This document shows positions 34,370-45,529 of a stretch of DNA of 64,000 bases, piece by piece. The stretch covers positions 620,001 to 684,000 of the forward strand of contig JANUWI010000012.1 of NCBI GenBank assembly GCA_025504975.1, written 5' to 3'. The stretch comes from Plenodomus lindquistii (taxonomy: Eukaryota > Ascomycota > Dothideomycetes > Pleosporales > Leptosphaeriaceae). The translations under genes were made by a program, and so were the position numbers. Within the stretch, counting starts at the first letter, position 1, and each line of letters begins with the position of its first letter. A model generated the notes under the pieces. That model had not been told where the DNA came from, did not search any database, and was given only the letters and a program-made list of their open reading frames with translations.

Positions 34370-34660
34370 ACTGTGACGTCGCGCGACACTTGCCGACGGC
34401 GCTGGAAGTTGCCGAGGGCGGCGATTCCAATGTCTGGGTAGAGAGGCAGGGAGTGCAAGTGTGAGGTGGTCTCAAGGGACGGAGGATGCGGAGAAGAGGG
34501 CGTGCTCGGGCGGTGGAGCACATGTACCGGGAACGACTCTAGCTTGGCACTGGTCAACTGGAGAAAGTTTGGGTACGGCAGCTACCACCAACACCGCACA
34601 TTTGCCCACGACCTTCCGAATCGCGTCGCCGCACACCGATACACACGCGCAGACGTCACA
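34370..34660. promoter_or_regulatory. bidirectional promoter bet3 / SNRNP40 with mirrored CRE-like elements
   Basis: 291 bases separate the two opposite ATGs. The word GACGTCACA is found immediately before each start codon in the orientation of each gene: minus strand 34380-34372 (then GT and the bet3 ATG) and plus strand 34652-34660 (directly before the SNRNP40 ATG). GACGTCA is the core of ATF/CREB bZIP sites. Coordinate regulation is inferred. Confidence 0.55.
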
Positions 34661-36016
34661 ATGTCACGGGAAAAGCGACCCGCCACCGACGCCTTTGGGA
34701 CGAGCCAGCTGGTCAAGCGCGCAAAGTCGGACGCGAACCTGGGAGGAAGCACTGCCGTCGCGATATCGAATGGTACAGGGCAGAATGGGGCTCTCATACA
34801 AGCGGTATGCAACTCTGAGAGAAGCCAACATGTCTGGCTGCTCAAAGGGGGGATTGCGCTGACAGGCACCCTAGGGACAGCGCAGTGCGCTGCAGTCGCC
34901 AGTCATGGAACTCAGCGGCCACTCGGGCGAGGTCTTTGCTGCGCGGTTCGATCCGACGGGACAGTACATCGCCTCTGGCTCAATGGACCGATCGATATGT
35001 CAGTCGTGCAGGAATCCTTTGCTATCATGCGCTGACACGAGCAGTACTCTGGCATAGCTCTGGCACCTGCGAAAACTACGGCATTCTTACCGGACACAAG
35101 CAGGCGGTACTGGATTTGCACTGGTCGCGCGACTCCAAGGTACTCTTCTCTGCATCCGCAGATATGCACCTGGCAAGCTGGGACGTCGAGACTGGCGAGC
35201 GGATACGGAGACATCCTGGACACGAGGAAGTGATCAATTGCATGGATGTCAGCAAGCGCGGCGAGGAGATGCTAGTGAGCGGGTCAGACGACGGCTATAT
35301 CGGGGTGGGTACGCTCTGCAAGCCCACTGGTCGCATGGCTGACTTCGAGACCAGATCTGGGACACGCGATCCAAAGACGCCGTGACCTTCATTTCCACAG
35401 ATTTCCCAATCACTGCGATTTGTCTGGCAGAAGCTGGCAACGAGCTGTTCACAGGTGGAATCGACAACGACATCAAGGTGTGGGACCTGCGGAAGCAAAG
35501 CGTGACCTACTCGCTGCTGGGACACACAGACACAGTGACCTCATTACAAATGTCTCCCGATAACCAGACTCTTCTGTCAAACGCGCATGACTCGACAGTC
35601 AGAACTTGGGATGTAAGGCCGTTTGCGCCCGCCGATCGCCGTCTTATGACTTACGATGGGGCCCCTACCGGCCACGAACGCAACTTATTAAAGGCAAGCT
35701 GGGATTCCAAGGGTGAGAAGATCGCGGCCGGCAGTGGAGATCAGAGTGTGGCCATTTGGGAGACACGGACGGGCAAGTTGCTCAACAAGCTCCCAGGCCA
35801 CAAGGGTGCAGTCAACGATGTGCGCTTCCACCCGCTTGGGGAACCGCTCTGTAAGTCTCAATCTCTTCTTCTTGTCACTTCGTCAGCGTTGCACGACAGT
35901 GCCCAAGCAAAGGCAACAACATTCTTCGCGACTGGGCATAGGGCTGACCTTTTATCTCCGCAGTGGCCACTGCATCGTCGGATCGCACCATAGTCGTTGG
36001 CGAGCTTGGCAAGTGA
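34661..36016 (+). CDS. SNRNP40: U5 snRNP 40-kDa WD40 protein (SNRNP40 / Cwf17-like)
   Basis: Five exons: 34661-34804, 34875-34998, 35045-35304, 35355-35850, 35964-36016; introns 70, 46, 50 and 113 nt; 358 residues. A short charged N-terminus (MSREKRPATDAFG, then SQLVKRAKSD) precedes seven WD40 repeats beginning VMELSGHSGEVFAARFDPTG, with clear GH..WD blades: LTGHKQAVLDLHWS, LASWDVETGERIRRHPGHEE, DNDIKVWDLRKQSVTYSLLG, HDSTVRTWDVRPF, VAIWETRTGKLLNKLPGHKG, ending ATASSDRTIVVGELGK. This is the conserved U5 snRNP protein (human SNRNP40; S. pombe Cwf17/Spf38), a beta-propeller in the tri-snRNP and activated spliceosome, nuclear. All introns are needed to keep the blades intact. No anomaly seen. Confidence 0.94.
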
Positions 36017-37381
36017 GCGTCACCCTCAAACAAATAGGCTCCATAGTCTCAATTTGGAAGATCGACGCGGAAAGCGCGGGGAAACTGCCCGAGCGGCCTC
36101 GACCACAGTCCGAGCACACGGCACAGAGGTGTTGTTCCAGACATTGGATACGCCAGTGCGACGTTGGACGGCGTCAGGGTGTCGAGATTGCACGTAAAGG
36201 AAGGGGTCGACTGCGACTCTGGTGACGCGCCCAGGACGCGAACTTGTGGAGGGCGCTGTACAACAAACAAGATGAAAGTCCAAGTTCAAGTAAATAATCA
36301 ACAAACAAGCGATTAGCAGATGAACGACACTCAGTTTGACACGGCCATGAGTTACGCAAGCGTGCAGTAACGCAGGGGGGGCTCTCGTGCTCCTGAGAAC
36401 TGCTTCAGGTTGCGGTGTCTGTCCAGGTCCATACGTATTGCCCAGACCATGGTCTTTCTTGCGGGTTGCACCAAAGCTTTCAGCCTTGAAGTGGACCAGT
36501 GGTAGATTCGACAACGGTTGCAAGGCTGCATCTATTGTTACGACAAATCGGTATCATCCACTTTGATTGGCCGAGGTGTTTCTGTCCGAATTCGCGCCAA
36601 CCAACCACGACGCGTCAAATCTCAAACCTCAAACACAAAGCTCCTAAATCCCGCGCCGCTTCTGGACCAACACACGCCGCAGTCATCCTGAATGGTGCGC
36701 CTGACGCTTGGCGCTCCAGGGGATCTGCAACGGGCAGTGTCTTGTTTCACACTCGCAGCAATCGAAGTCTGATACGCCACTGGTTACAGATACGCATGGC
36801 GTTCAATGCTTCCTCGACCGCATCTGTCCTTGCAGCTTTGGTGTGACTTGGGACCCTCTCTTCTCTGCCCCATGTTCTGTTCTCCTTCCTTCAAGTCGTG
36901 TTCATTGGCAATGGTTCCGCGTTGAGCTCTGCGAGTCTCGTTCTTTTCCTCTTCCTTCTGTCGTTTGGCTCGTGGGCTCTGGAAAGCTCCTTCATCATAT
37001 CCTTTCTTCTTTATACCGATTCAGGCTTAGGTAGGGCTACTGTCTCGACTGTTTCGTCTCTTCTCAACAGGCAGAGGTACAGCCAACGGTTCAACCTCTC
37101 TATATGCTTGGCGTCTTTTGAACAAGGTCGCGCTCCAGTCATCTCTCTTTGTTTCCACGTATTTCCTACCCTGCTATCGTTCGCGGCCACAAGGTCCTCC
37201 TGCAAGGACAGCACGCTACTTACTCATTTACTATTGGACGACGCCAAAGAAAATAAACAAGACCTGTCGAGCCCACAGACGCGTCTGCTACAAGGAAGTC
37301 TTTTGCATCTAAGACGGCACCCACGCATCGTAGTTGTATATTCTTGGATTTCCAACATACTCGGACTGAAAACATTCCACC
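36017..37381. other. intergenic / leader of the two-TM protein gene
   Basis: Includes the 3' flank of SNRNP40. From about 36840 the sequence is C/T-rich and carries a 200-codon frame (36898-37500) with hydrophobic N-terminal residues that overlaps the downstream start codon in another phase. If the transcript begins that far upstream it would be an overlapping uORF, but I regard it as chance. Confidence 0.45.
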
Positions 37382-38736
37382 ATGTTCCGGTCACCACTCT
37401 TCTCATGGTCGCCACGACCAGACCAGGACCTACAGGCCACACCGGCATCACAATCATCATCTCGATTCGGTGCCTTCCGGTTACCTCGGACAGTCTTTAA
37501 TGGTTCCTCCATTTACTCGCAGTCGCCAGCCCTAGCACCTGCACCTACACCAAAGGTACCCTTCTTAGGGCTTTGGCATCGCCAGTCGCCGGACCCAAAT
37601 GCACTCCCTACGCACGAAGCACCACGTGAAGCCAACGACTCAGGATCGCCACTTCGTGCCCAGCACTCTGCTGGATCATACATTGGCTCTATTGCGCCGC
37701 TCCATGATCCGCAAGAACCAGAGGTTGTGTACAGCCGTCACCCAGCGGACGTACCGCTATCCCATCACCAGAGGAGCTACACGGACCCCGACGTCGAAGA
37801 TCTAGCGGAGGAGATCAATGGACGAAGGCGACACCGAAGAAGGCACAGGCGGAGAAGGCACACAAATCGCCCCAAGCAGCTCGTTCGAAGTAGACGTGAC
37901 GGAAGCACCTCCGTCGTATCGGTTAAAACCCGCGGGACAGCAGCACGAGGCAAGATGTTCGCCTGCATAATATCAGGCATCTTCCTCGTCACCGTTCTCG
38001 CTGTCTGTACGTCTCCCTCTTTCCAACATTCCTATCCCCTCTCAAGACCCGCAACTAACACAACCCCACAGACCTAGCAATTGCCCTCACAAACCGCGAC
38101 CTGGGCCAAGAGATACACATTCTCTTCATCATGATCCTGCTCGCCATCACAATCTTCTTCTGCCACTCCCTCATCCGCCTCTGTATGCTCATTCTCAATC
38201 CCCCGCGCGAAGAGCAACATCGTCCAAACATCCCCTCCATGACCGGCCCCGACGGCTTCAAACCCATGGTCCCCATCCGCGTACACCTCGCCCGCGACGA
38301 AGAAGCAGGCATTCCCGACACCGAGCCTCTCGACTCCGAAACCGAAATCCACGACCTGGAAAAAGACATCCTGCCCCCTCCCCCACCAGCCTACGGTCTC
38401 TGGCGCAGCAGCGTGCGCGCTGACCCCAATCTACTGCACTGGCAGCGTGCAGAAGATGGGTACGGAGGGGGCTCAGTAATATCGAGCGTACCGCAAACAC
38501 GCCAGGGTTCTCTAAGTGGCGCTCCTGTACATATGCCTACTACGCAGCCTGCACACGAGGGTCCGCGACCACCATCTTACGTCTCAGAAGATGGCGTAAG
38601 CTACATCGTTGAAGCCGTTCCGCGTAGCACAGTGAACCGCGAGAGTCACTCTGGCGTTAGTGATATTCATCCTGCGTGGCGGCCGGGATACGCAATGAGT
38701 GAGATCAGGGGGGATGAATGGGGGCGAAGGGCATAG
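37382..38736 (+). CDS. fungal two-TM membrane protein with PPxY motifs, function unknown
   Basis: Exons 37382-38006 and 38072-38736 around a 65-nt intron (GTACGT..CCACAG, phase 1); 429 residues. Residues 1-185 are Pro/Ser-rich with a strongly basic run (RRRHRRRHRRRRH). Two transmembrane helices follow: MFACIISGIFLVTVLAVYLA and HILFIMILLAITIFFCHSLI, separated by a short polar loop (TNRDLGQE). The C-terminal tail holds NPPREEQHRP, FKPMVPIRVHLARDEEAG and two PPxY-type motifs, PPAY (in PPPPPAYGLW) and PPSY (in PRPPSYVSE). Known: PPxY motifs recruit WW-domain ubiquitin ligases of the Rsp5/Nedd4 type. Inferred: an endomembrane or plasma-membrane protein or Rsp5 adaptor. I recognise it only as a conserved-looking fungal hypothetical and have no named family. 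Confidence 0.8.
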
Positions 38737-39724
38737 CTATGTGTGTCCCGTCCATCATTTTCTTTCACCATCACTGTCAGCATAGTATTCGATTACTTGT
38801 TTTTGTCATCAACATCTATTCATTTCTAGCAATTTTTAGCGAAGCGTATCACATTCAAGTGTTTTTTTTTTCTTGGTGGCGCGCAAACCGCGGATATCCC
38901 GCGGGGAATTCTATGGCGTCATTGGTATGAGAGCAATGTGTTGAGACAAATTATGGAGCGCGAGTATGTTTCACCGTCCGAAGAGCGGAGAGAGCCATTT
39001 ACGGGATTTGAAACACTCGTAGTATGTACATGGTAATGAGAAGCAATGCGAACGACGGCACGCAATCTCTTCCGCTGGCCGGGATGAACCATCCTCACTG
39101 CGTTCCTTTCGATTTATCGTTTTTACTGTGGTAGTGGTTTGCAGTTGTTTCATGTCATGATTCATATGGATCTGTGAGTGACGCTTGGTACCGCACGCTT
39201 GAATTAGCCATGGACAGGTGGAGATGTGGTTTGTCTGGTGACTGCGCTTTACCATGTAATAATGTCCGTGCATCTATGCGGAGTAAGTATGCGGAGTACC
39301 TTGATCCCTGGAGATAAAGATGTTAATAAAGGCCTCATGCTCCAGTTGCGATGTGGGTCATTAGGGTGTCATGCGGACAATGATTTCTCATCTGCTTGTC
39401 TCCACAGGGCTCACTGACTGACCTACAGTTCCCAGCAGCACAGAGCAGGGAATGCAATGTTCAATGATGGACAACAGTGAAGTGTAAGTAAATACAGATG
39501 ATGGAGATTCGTAGCTTATTCTATGTACTTGTAACTATCTAAAAGCAGCAAAACATTACCTCGTAGACATGCCAGTCATCGTCTCGTACCCAAACTCAAG
39601 TAAATTCGTATTCCGCATCGCGCAACCCCAGCCAAACATTTGTTGCTTCTTCATCTCCACGCATGTTATAACCATCTCGTCGTTCAATAGTCCTCAAACA
39701 GTTCTGAGGAACACACACACCCCA
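38737..39724. other. intergenic between convergent genes
   Basis: 3' flanks of the two-TM protein and aquaporin genes. No gene, RNA or repeat recognised. Confidence 0.5.
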
Positions 39725-41489
39725 TTACCCAGCCGTCCTCCCATCCCCAAACCCATTCCCCTCAATCATAGCCTTCTTTTTCTTCCCCAACGGCGTCAAG
39801 CTCTCCGGATCAATGCCCTCTTTCTGCGCCTCTTCCTTCCACTCCTGATCCTTGTCGTCGTCATCCTGTCCCGGGTTCGCAACCTCGTATTCAAGAATCT
39901 TGATAAACTGGTAGAATCCGACTGCGAAAATGGCACCACAGAGAGGAGCGATCCAGTAGATCCAGTGCTCTTTGTCCCAGATGCCGGTTACGACGCAGGG
40001 GCCGAAGGAGCGCGCGGGATTGAGGGATCCACCGGTGTAGTAGACGCCGACTAGTTCGCCGATGAAGAGGGCGAGGCCGATGCCGACCGGGGCGATGAAG
40101 GTAGCTGCAAGGTGTGAGTTCGGGTTGATTGGGTCGATGGGAAGATGAGAATGGGTAGACGGGGAAGTGGTGGCGTACCTTTGTGTTTTTCCTTTGCCAA
40201 CATGAAGATTGTGAAGACCAGTTCCGCTGTGAGTACCATCTCGATGAAGAAACCTTGCGCTAAACTTGTACCCTCGCCAAGCGTTGTTCGCACATTGAAG
40301 TCTGTAGGAAACAGAACACTGACGAGGTAACTCGCGAAGATACTTCCACCTATTTGCGCAGCGAGTAGAAGAAATCCGCGCAAGGGGCTCATTGCCCGAC
40401 ATAGAAGCATAGCAAAGGTGACAGCAGGGTTAAAAAGTCCGCCAGACACACGAAAGTAGATCCACACATTTACCATCAATGAGAACCCAAAGACAAGAGC
40501 GATGTAGAGCAACACGATGGGAGAGAAGCCAGAAGCCTCACCAGTGGTCGTGTTGTCGGATGGGGCGGCGCTGGATCCAATATTGGCAACTTGTGTACCA
40601 CTGAACGAGAAGAAGAGGAACATGGTTGTACCGACAAATTCGCCAATAAATGCAACGAAGTCTGGCGGGAATCATTAACGTTGTTCGCGAAGTCACGTGG
40701 TAGTCGGATGGGTGTAGGCGACTTACGGTTCTTGGCATTTGATCCCATCCAAACCGCCCATGGCAACCTCAATGCTGCTTCACGGGAAACTGGTGGCGAA
40801 GGTGGTCCCCTTCCACCTGCTGCTCCCGCCATAACAGGACGGCGAGCCCTATACCGCTCCTCATCTTCACTGCCATAGTGCATGTGATACTGAGGTTTTG
40901 TCGGCGTATCCGTGTACGCATCGACCGTACCACGTCTCTGATTTGGCAAATTGGATGGTACAGGACCATACCGAGAGTTAAAGTCCTGATAGTTCTCATA
41001 CGCAACAGGAGGACGTCTGTGTTGTCTAGTGTAACGACGACGATAGATGATCGGGGCTTCGTCGTCATCCGAGTACTCATCTTCTACGTAGATAGGGCGA
41101 CGTGATGGGCTGGGCGGCACGTTACGGAAATCGCGTGATGGCTTTCTCATGCGTGCAGTGGTGTCTTCGGGTCCTCCGTATGCTCTAGCAGTGTACCAGT
41201 CATTGGCGTCACCTTGCCCAGCTGTTCTCCGGGCGTTGGAAGACTTGGGGGTTACGGTGGATGGGGTTTGTGGTACCTCTTGACTGGGCTCGATATGTGC
41301 AGGATGTGGCTGCATAGGTAGGCGTAGAAGTTCGTTCCTCGAATCACTTGATTCACGGCCATGTTGGGGGCCACCTGGAGACGGACCACCAGGAGATGGA
41401 CCACCAGGCGATGGGCCACCGGGAGAGGGAGTGCCATCATGAAATTGCTGACCGTAGTATTGAGGAAAATGTGGATTTTCTTGCGCCAT
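39725..41489 (-). CDS. aquaporin (MIP family) with long N-terminal extension
   Basis: Exons 41489-40727, 40661-40179, 40104-39725; introns 65 and 74 nt, both phase 1; 541 residues. The channel part starts near residue 254 (HFVAFIGEFVGTTMFLFFSF) and has both signature boxes: GGLFNPAVTFAMLL and TGGSLNPARSFGPCV. Arg after the second NPA and the spacing indicate an orthodox-type fungal aquaporin rather than a glycerol facilitator (inference). Before it lie about 250 hydrophilic residues with four SPGGP repeats (residues about 21-41), acidic YVEDEYSDDDEAP and basic YRRRYTRQHRR stretches. The C-tail is charged (NPGQDDDDKDQEWKEEAQ). Known: long N-termini are common in fungal aquaporins and gate the pore in yeast Aqy1. 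The protein is a tetrameric channel in plasma or endomembranes. Confidence 0.93.
41369..41430. repeat. 15-bp minisatellite coding SPGGP repeats
   Basis: Four imperfect 15-bp units inside exon 1 of the aquaporin gene encode (SPGGP)x4. Third-base differences between units show they are not a very recent expansion. Confidence 0.85.
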
Positions 41490-43146
41490 GTTGACGTTTG
41501 TGCTGAGGCACCGTGTCCAGTCGATTGAGGAAAGGCAGAGGCCTTATAGTGTGCAACTTGCGGTGTGATGAACCCCACTGATGGTAATGGTTTCAAAAGC
41601 TGGAGCGTGGAAGTAAGACCGGCCACCCTTGAGATTAATGGAGTAATATGGTTCCTCAGGCGGGGAGAGGAGAGATCGGCAAAGCTGTTGTGTCTGAGGT
41701 TGACCACCAGGGGACTTGCACATGATATAGGCCACTGCCAGCCTCATGGGAAACCCCAAGGACCCTGATCAACCCATCAACGCTCTCCGTCATACCTAAT
41801 TTGGTTCGTCTGCGTGTACCCATGGGGCCCCTGAGCGCATATTCTTTTCATCGTGGGGCATCATTCGCTGATGGCAGTAACCAGTGGGTACCGCATTCAG
41901 GGAATCCAGATCGAAAGGAGTGCGAACACGGCTATGACGTCTTCAAAGTTCCTCTGACACAGGAACGACAGAAGTGATTGTCGTCTTCACATGGGCGTTG
42001 TCGCAAGACAAGCATGCTCTTCCCAGTCGAAAAGGCTGGGAGCAAACTTTGAGCTGGGACCAACCAGGTAGGCGTAGGCTAGACTTATCCGGAGGATCCA
42101 GAAACCGGTATACTTGGAAGTTGTCTTTGCAAAGGAAAGGTAGTTGCTTGTATTCGTGATCTGATCTGGGATTTTTGTGGGTCGATTTCGCTTGATGTTC
42201 GTGTACAGACTGGTCGTGATGGGGCGACGAGGAAAGGACATCCCTGCCGCAGATTCAAAGACAGACCCTGGATCCTGCACCGCAGACCAAATGTAAAACG
42301 CCGATGTGGATATATACGGGAGAGGCGGAAAATGGTCTGAGATTTACGGACGAAACACGCGAAATCAAAACTCTGTGCCATGGGAGATGGTGATGCGGTT
42401 ACAGCTTTTGGTTGATGAGATTGCGATATGGTCAATGCAGTCCGCACCGCCCACTCCAGACACTCGCTTACGAAGATCTATTGATGACGTTCATCTCGGA
42501 TCAATTATTACTCCAGGTCACCGTCCTGGCCTGGCGACGTCCGCGTGCTTCACGATTGAGACCGCGTAAGCGCCGAGTTAGCGACCGCAGAAGGCCCAAT
42601 GAATGTGACACTAGAGAGCTTGTAACGATTTGCTGGCACAAGATCCTTCGCAGACGGAAAGAAGAGGCTGACAAAATCCAGCCATCTTCATCGGCCAAGG
42701 TGGGCTGCAAGATGGCCGTACTGAGCATTATGTGGTTACGAGCGCCTTCACGTATCGACGAGGACCTGCAAAGCGTAATCTGACCCGTACTTGTACACTT
42801 CGCACTGCACTGAGAAAAACTTGAGGTATTTGAATTCTCTGGATCATGCGAGGGCCGGAATGTGGATAGAGTGGCTGAACATGATTGCGGTTCTGGGTCG
42901 ACAGCCTTCACAATCCTGGAATGTGGAACAGTGCTTTTTCCCACGCCAGGGATCGCTTGATCTTCGATGACCTTTCCGGAAAGTAGATCTCGAGGAGCCT
43001 ATTTATCGGCAGATGAAGCGCATCCGTGTTACACCAAACACTACTCAATCACCACGTCAGTTCTACGCCACTAGTGAAATTGAGAATCAGATTCGCATGC
43101 AGGGCCCCCGCGCATCGTGATTAGTCTTCATCTTGCAGTGAAGACG
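41490..43146. other. intergenic, 1.66 kb
   Basis: Aquaporin promoter and 3' flank of the MFS gene. Chance frames occur (42085-42447 and 42501-42944, minus), without motifs. Nothing else recognised. Confidence 0.5.
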
Positions 43147-44749
43147 TCACACTTTAATGTGCCGGTCGAGCTGTTGTTCTTGATCATGTTCGGAGTGCCC
43201 CTTTCCTACAACCACTGTTTGCTCAGTCTCCAACTCCCTCCTTCTCTCGGTACGCACATGCATCCACACAAGGAGGGCGGTCCAAATTGCCATCGCAATA
43301 CTGACAGCGACCATAGCCCACATGCCTCGTGTGAAGTATGGCGCAAAGTTTGCACCGTAGAAGACGATGCTCCACCAGGCGTTGATGGCGTTACTTCCCA
43401 TATTCATGCTGGCAATGACCACAGCGCGTAAACTGTCTTCTTCGTAACGAAGCACGTCGTTTGCCCAGGCGAAGAACGTTGCCTGACAGGCGTACACACT
43501 CCCGGCCCAGTAGTACATGGCAAAGTGTATGGGCGTGCTGTCCGGATATGCCAGGATCAAGGCACTTGTGATGACACCTGTGATGCCAATCCAGTATCCC
43601 ACTACGTCTTGGTCAGCGTTCATGTGCGGGAACAGGCGGCTGCCATGTCATACCAAGATAGCGCTTGCCTCCCATGTAGTCGGTAAGTGTTGCCCAGAAG
43701 AGTGTTGATACGATGCCCACAGCCGGTACTCCCGTCGGGTAGTTATTCACTTGCGACACGGTGTACTTCTTAGTGGGGTGTGATTTCATGTACAGCTGCA
43801 ACAGGGCGTTTGTGCTGAAAGACTCTGTCTCTCCAGCAAGTATCCATAGGATAACAAAGAAGTACCAGTACCAAGTCGAGAAGCAGTACTTCAGGAAATT
43901 CCAGGAGATTGGTGTCTTCTCAGACACTTCCGGTACACGCGAGATGGCCAGAGCCTTCTCCTCTGCATTCAGATAAGGCGCCCTTGTGTTCTTTGGCGTA
44001 TCAGGGAAGAGTAAGAAGCCATAAAGCGCCACTGGCAACGTGATGATACCGTCAATGACGAATAACCAGCGCCAACCCGAGAGACCTTGTAAGCCATCCA
44101 TGCTAGAGTGAATACCAGTCTGGATGAACCCGCCAATCATGGTTCCAGCAAGCCCTGACGCAGTAAAGATACCGGATCGTTTGCCCAGTTCCTTCCCAGT
44201 GTACCAGGATCCTAATATGTAATGGGTTCCTACGAAGGTTGAAGACTCAAAGATCGCCTGGAAGAAGCGGGTGGCCATGATGTCTTGAGGCTTTTGCGCC
44301 GCCGCGGTGACCATCGTCAAGCATCCCCACGCAATCTGCATGTTATCAGCATTCAGCCTAGAAGAACAGTTTGGTGCACCCACCATGCATGATGGAAAGA
44401 AATAGCGCGGTTTGATGTAGTAGAGCGCAAGATTACATGGTACTTGGCCAATGGTGTAGCCGACCGTAAAAACAGTATTGATCTGATTGAGTTGGTTCCC
44501 CTTGAAATTCAGCTCTTCTCTCATGCCCGAAACGTAAGCATTATTCAGATTCGTTCGATCTAACCAAAATTCAGCATGCTGAGGATGAAGCGTCATCATC
44601 CCCTAAATTTCGAGAGGCTTACCCAGGTAGTTCAAAAAGTACATGAGACAACAGAACGTCAAAATGAAGAAATCTAGCTTCTGCACCAGCTTGCGCTCGC
44701 CTGGCGCTCTCTGCTCCCCGCACAGATATTGAAAGAAGTTGTTTGCCAT
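43147..44749 (-). CDS. MFS transporter, anion:cation symporter (allantoate permease/Dal5) family
   Basis: Exons 44749-44623, 44559-44384, 44335-43654, 43601-43147; introns 63, 48 and 52 nt; 479 residues. The start MANNFFQYLCGEQRAPGERK is the first ATG; the frame continues upstream only with a GTG. Motifs of the ACS family: FFILTFCCLMYFLNYLDRTN spans intron 1, then NAYVSGMREELNFKGNQLN, TIGQVPCNLAL, SGWRWLFVIDGIITLPVAL, and GYWIGITG across intron 3. About twelve hydrophobic segments. Intron 2 is 48 nt, stop-free and a multiple of three, hence easy to misannotate as coding. Known: fungal ACS carriers import allantoate, ureidosuccinate, dipeptides or vitamins such as nicotinate and pantothenate. 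Divergent from an amidase across a GATA-rich promoter, so uptake of an amide nitrogen source is a plausible inference. Confidence 0.92.
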
Positions 44750-45529
44750 AATGGTGCTCGCAGCGTGAATGGCTGGAGTGCCCTCTATGTGTTTAGTCGA
44801 GATAGTAGCCAGCCATGGTGGTCGCGCGATAAGTGTGATACGACCACCCTTAGCGGCGCGAAGATAGTACGCCACTTATGGCTGACTCGCCACTCGCATT
44901 ATCGGCAGCCTTCATTGCAGATCTCACGACCACGCCGTGGGATTATAGTGAATTGCCGGTATCGGTGATCGCATCCGATACTCAACACGGCAGGAGACGT
45001 CGAGGACGCTTGTTGTCGCCCACGACAGATGTGCAGGCTAGGTGGCGTGTACGAAGAAGCACGAAATTATGCTTTCCCATCTCACTTTATCAGCGTAACA
45101 CTTAAGCCTATACAGCAGCGAGACAACAAAAGCACACAGAGCTAATAAAATGTTATCTCTACTGCCTCTAGAAAATGCACGTCATATCTAGGGACTTCTG
45201 GTCCTCTTCTTAGCGCATTGTGTTGCCCACGGTGAATGGCACTGGTGACTTTGGGACTCAGTAAAGCCGAGCTTGAAGGTATCAACGGCTGCGGGGAACT
45301 GATAATAGACACCAGTGGTGTAGCGAACTAAGTGATGGACCGCGGTGCACATAAGCCGAAGGTGGGGAGCGTCGTCGCCATCCCCATCGGACAATGGCGC
45401 CAATGGCGCGTATGACCAGATAACCTAGCAACGGAATACGCGCATGTTTAGAAGTTTCGGGGTTGGATCATCTCCTGTGACAGACACATGTTCTTGTTCT
45501 TGTAGTTGTAAAATTGTTACTTTGAACAG
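44750..45529. promoter_or_regulatory. divergent promoter MFS symporter / amidase with multiple GATA sites
   Basis: 780 bases between the ATGs. HGATAR words, the AreA/NIT2 recognition sequence, occur on either strand at about 44800 (AGATAG), 44827 (CGATAA), 44862 (AGATAG), 44899 (TTATCG), 45087 (TTATCA), 45153 (TTATCT) and 45418 (AGATAA). A rough expectation for random sequence of this length is two to three. Nitrogen control is inferred. Confidence 0.45.

Noticed and set aside
36898..37500. 200-codon plus-strand frame with a hydrophobic start
   Set aside because: It overlaps the well-supported 37382 gene in another phase, lies in a C/T-rich leader and has no conserved features.
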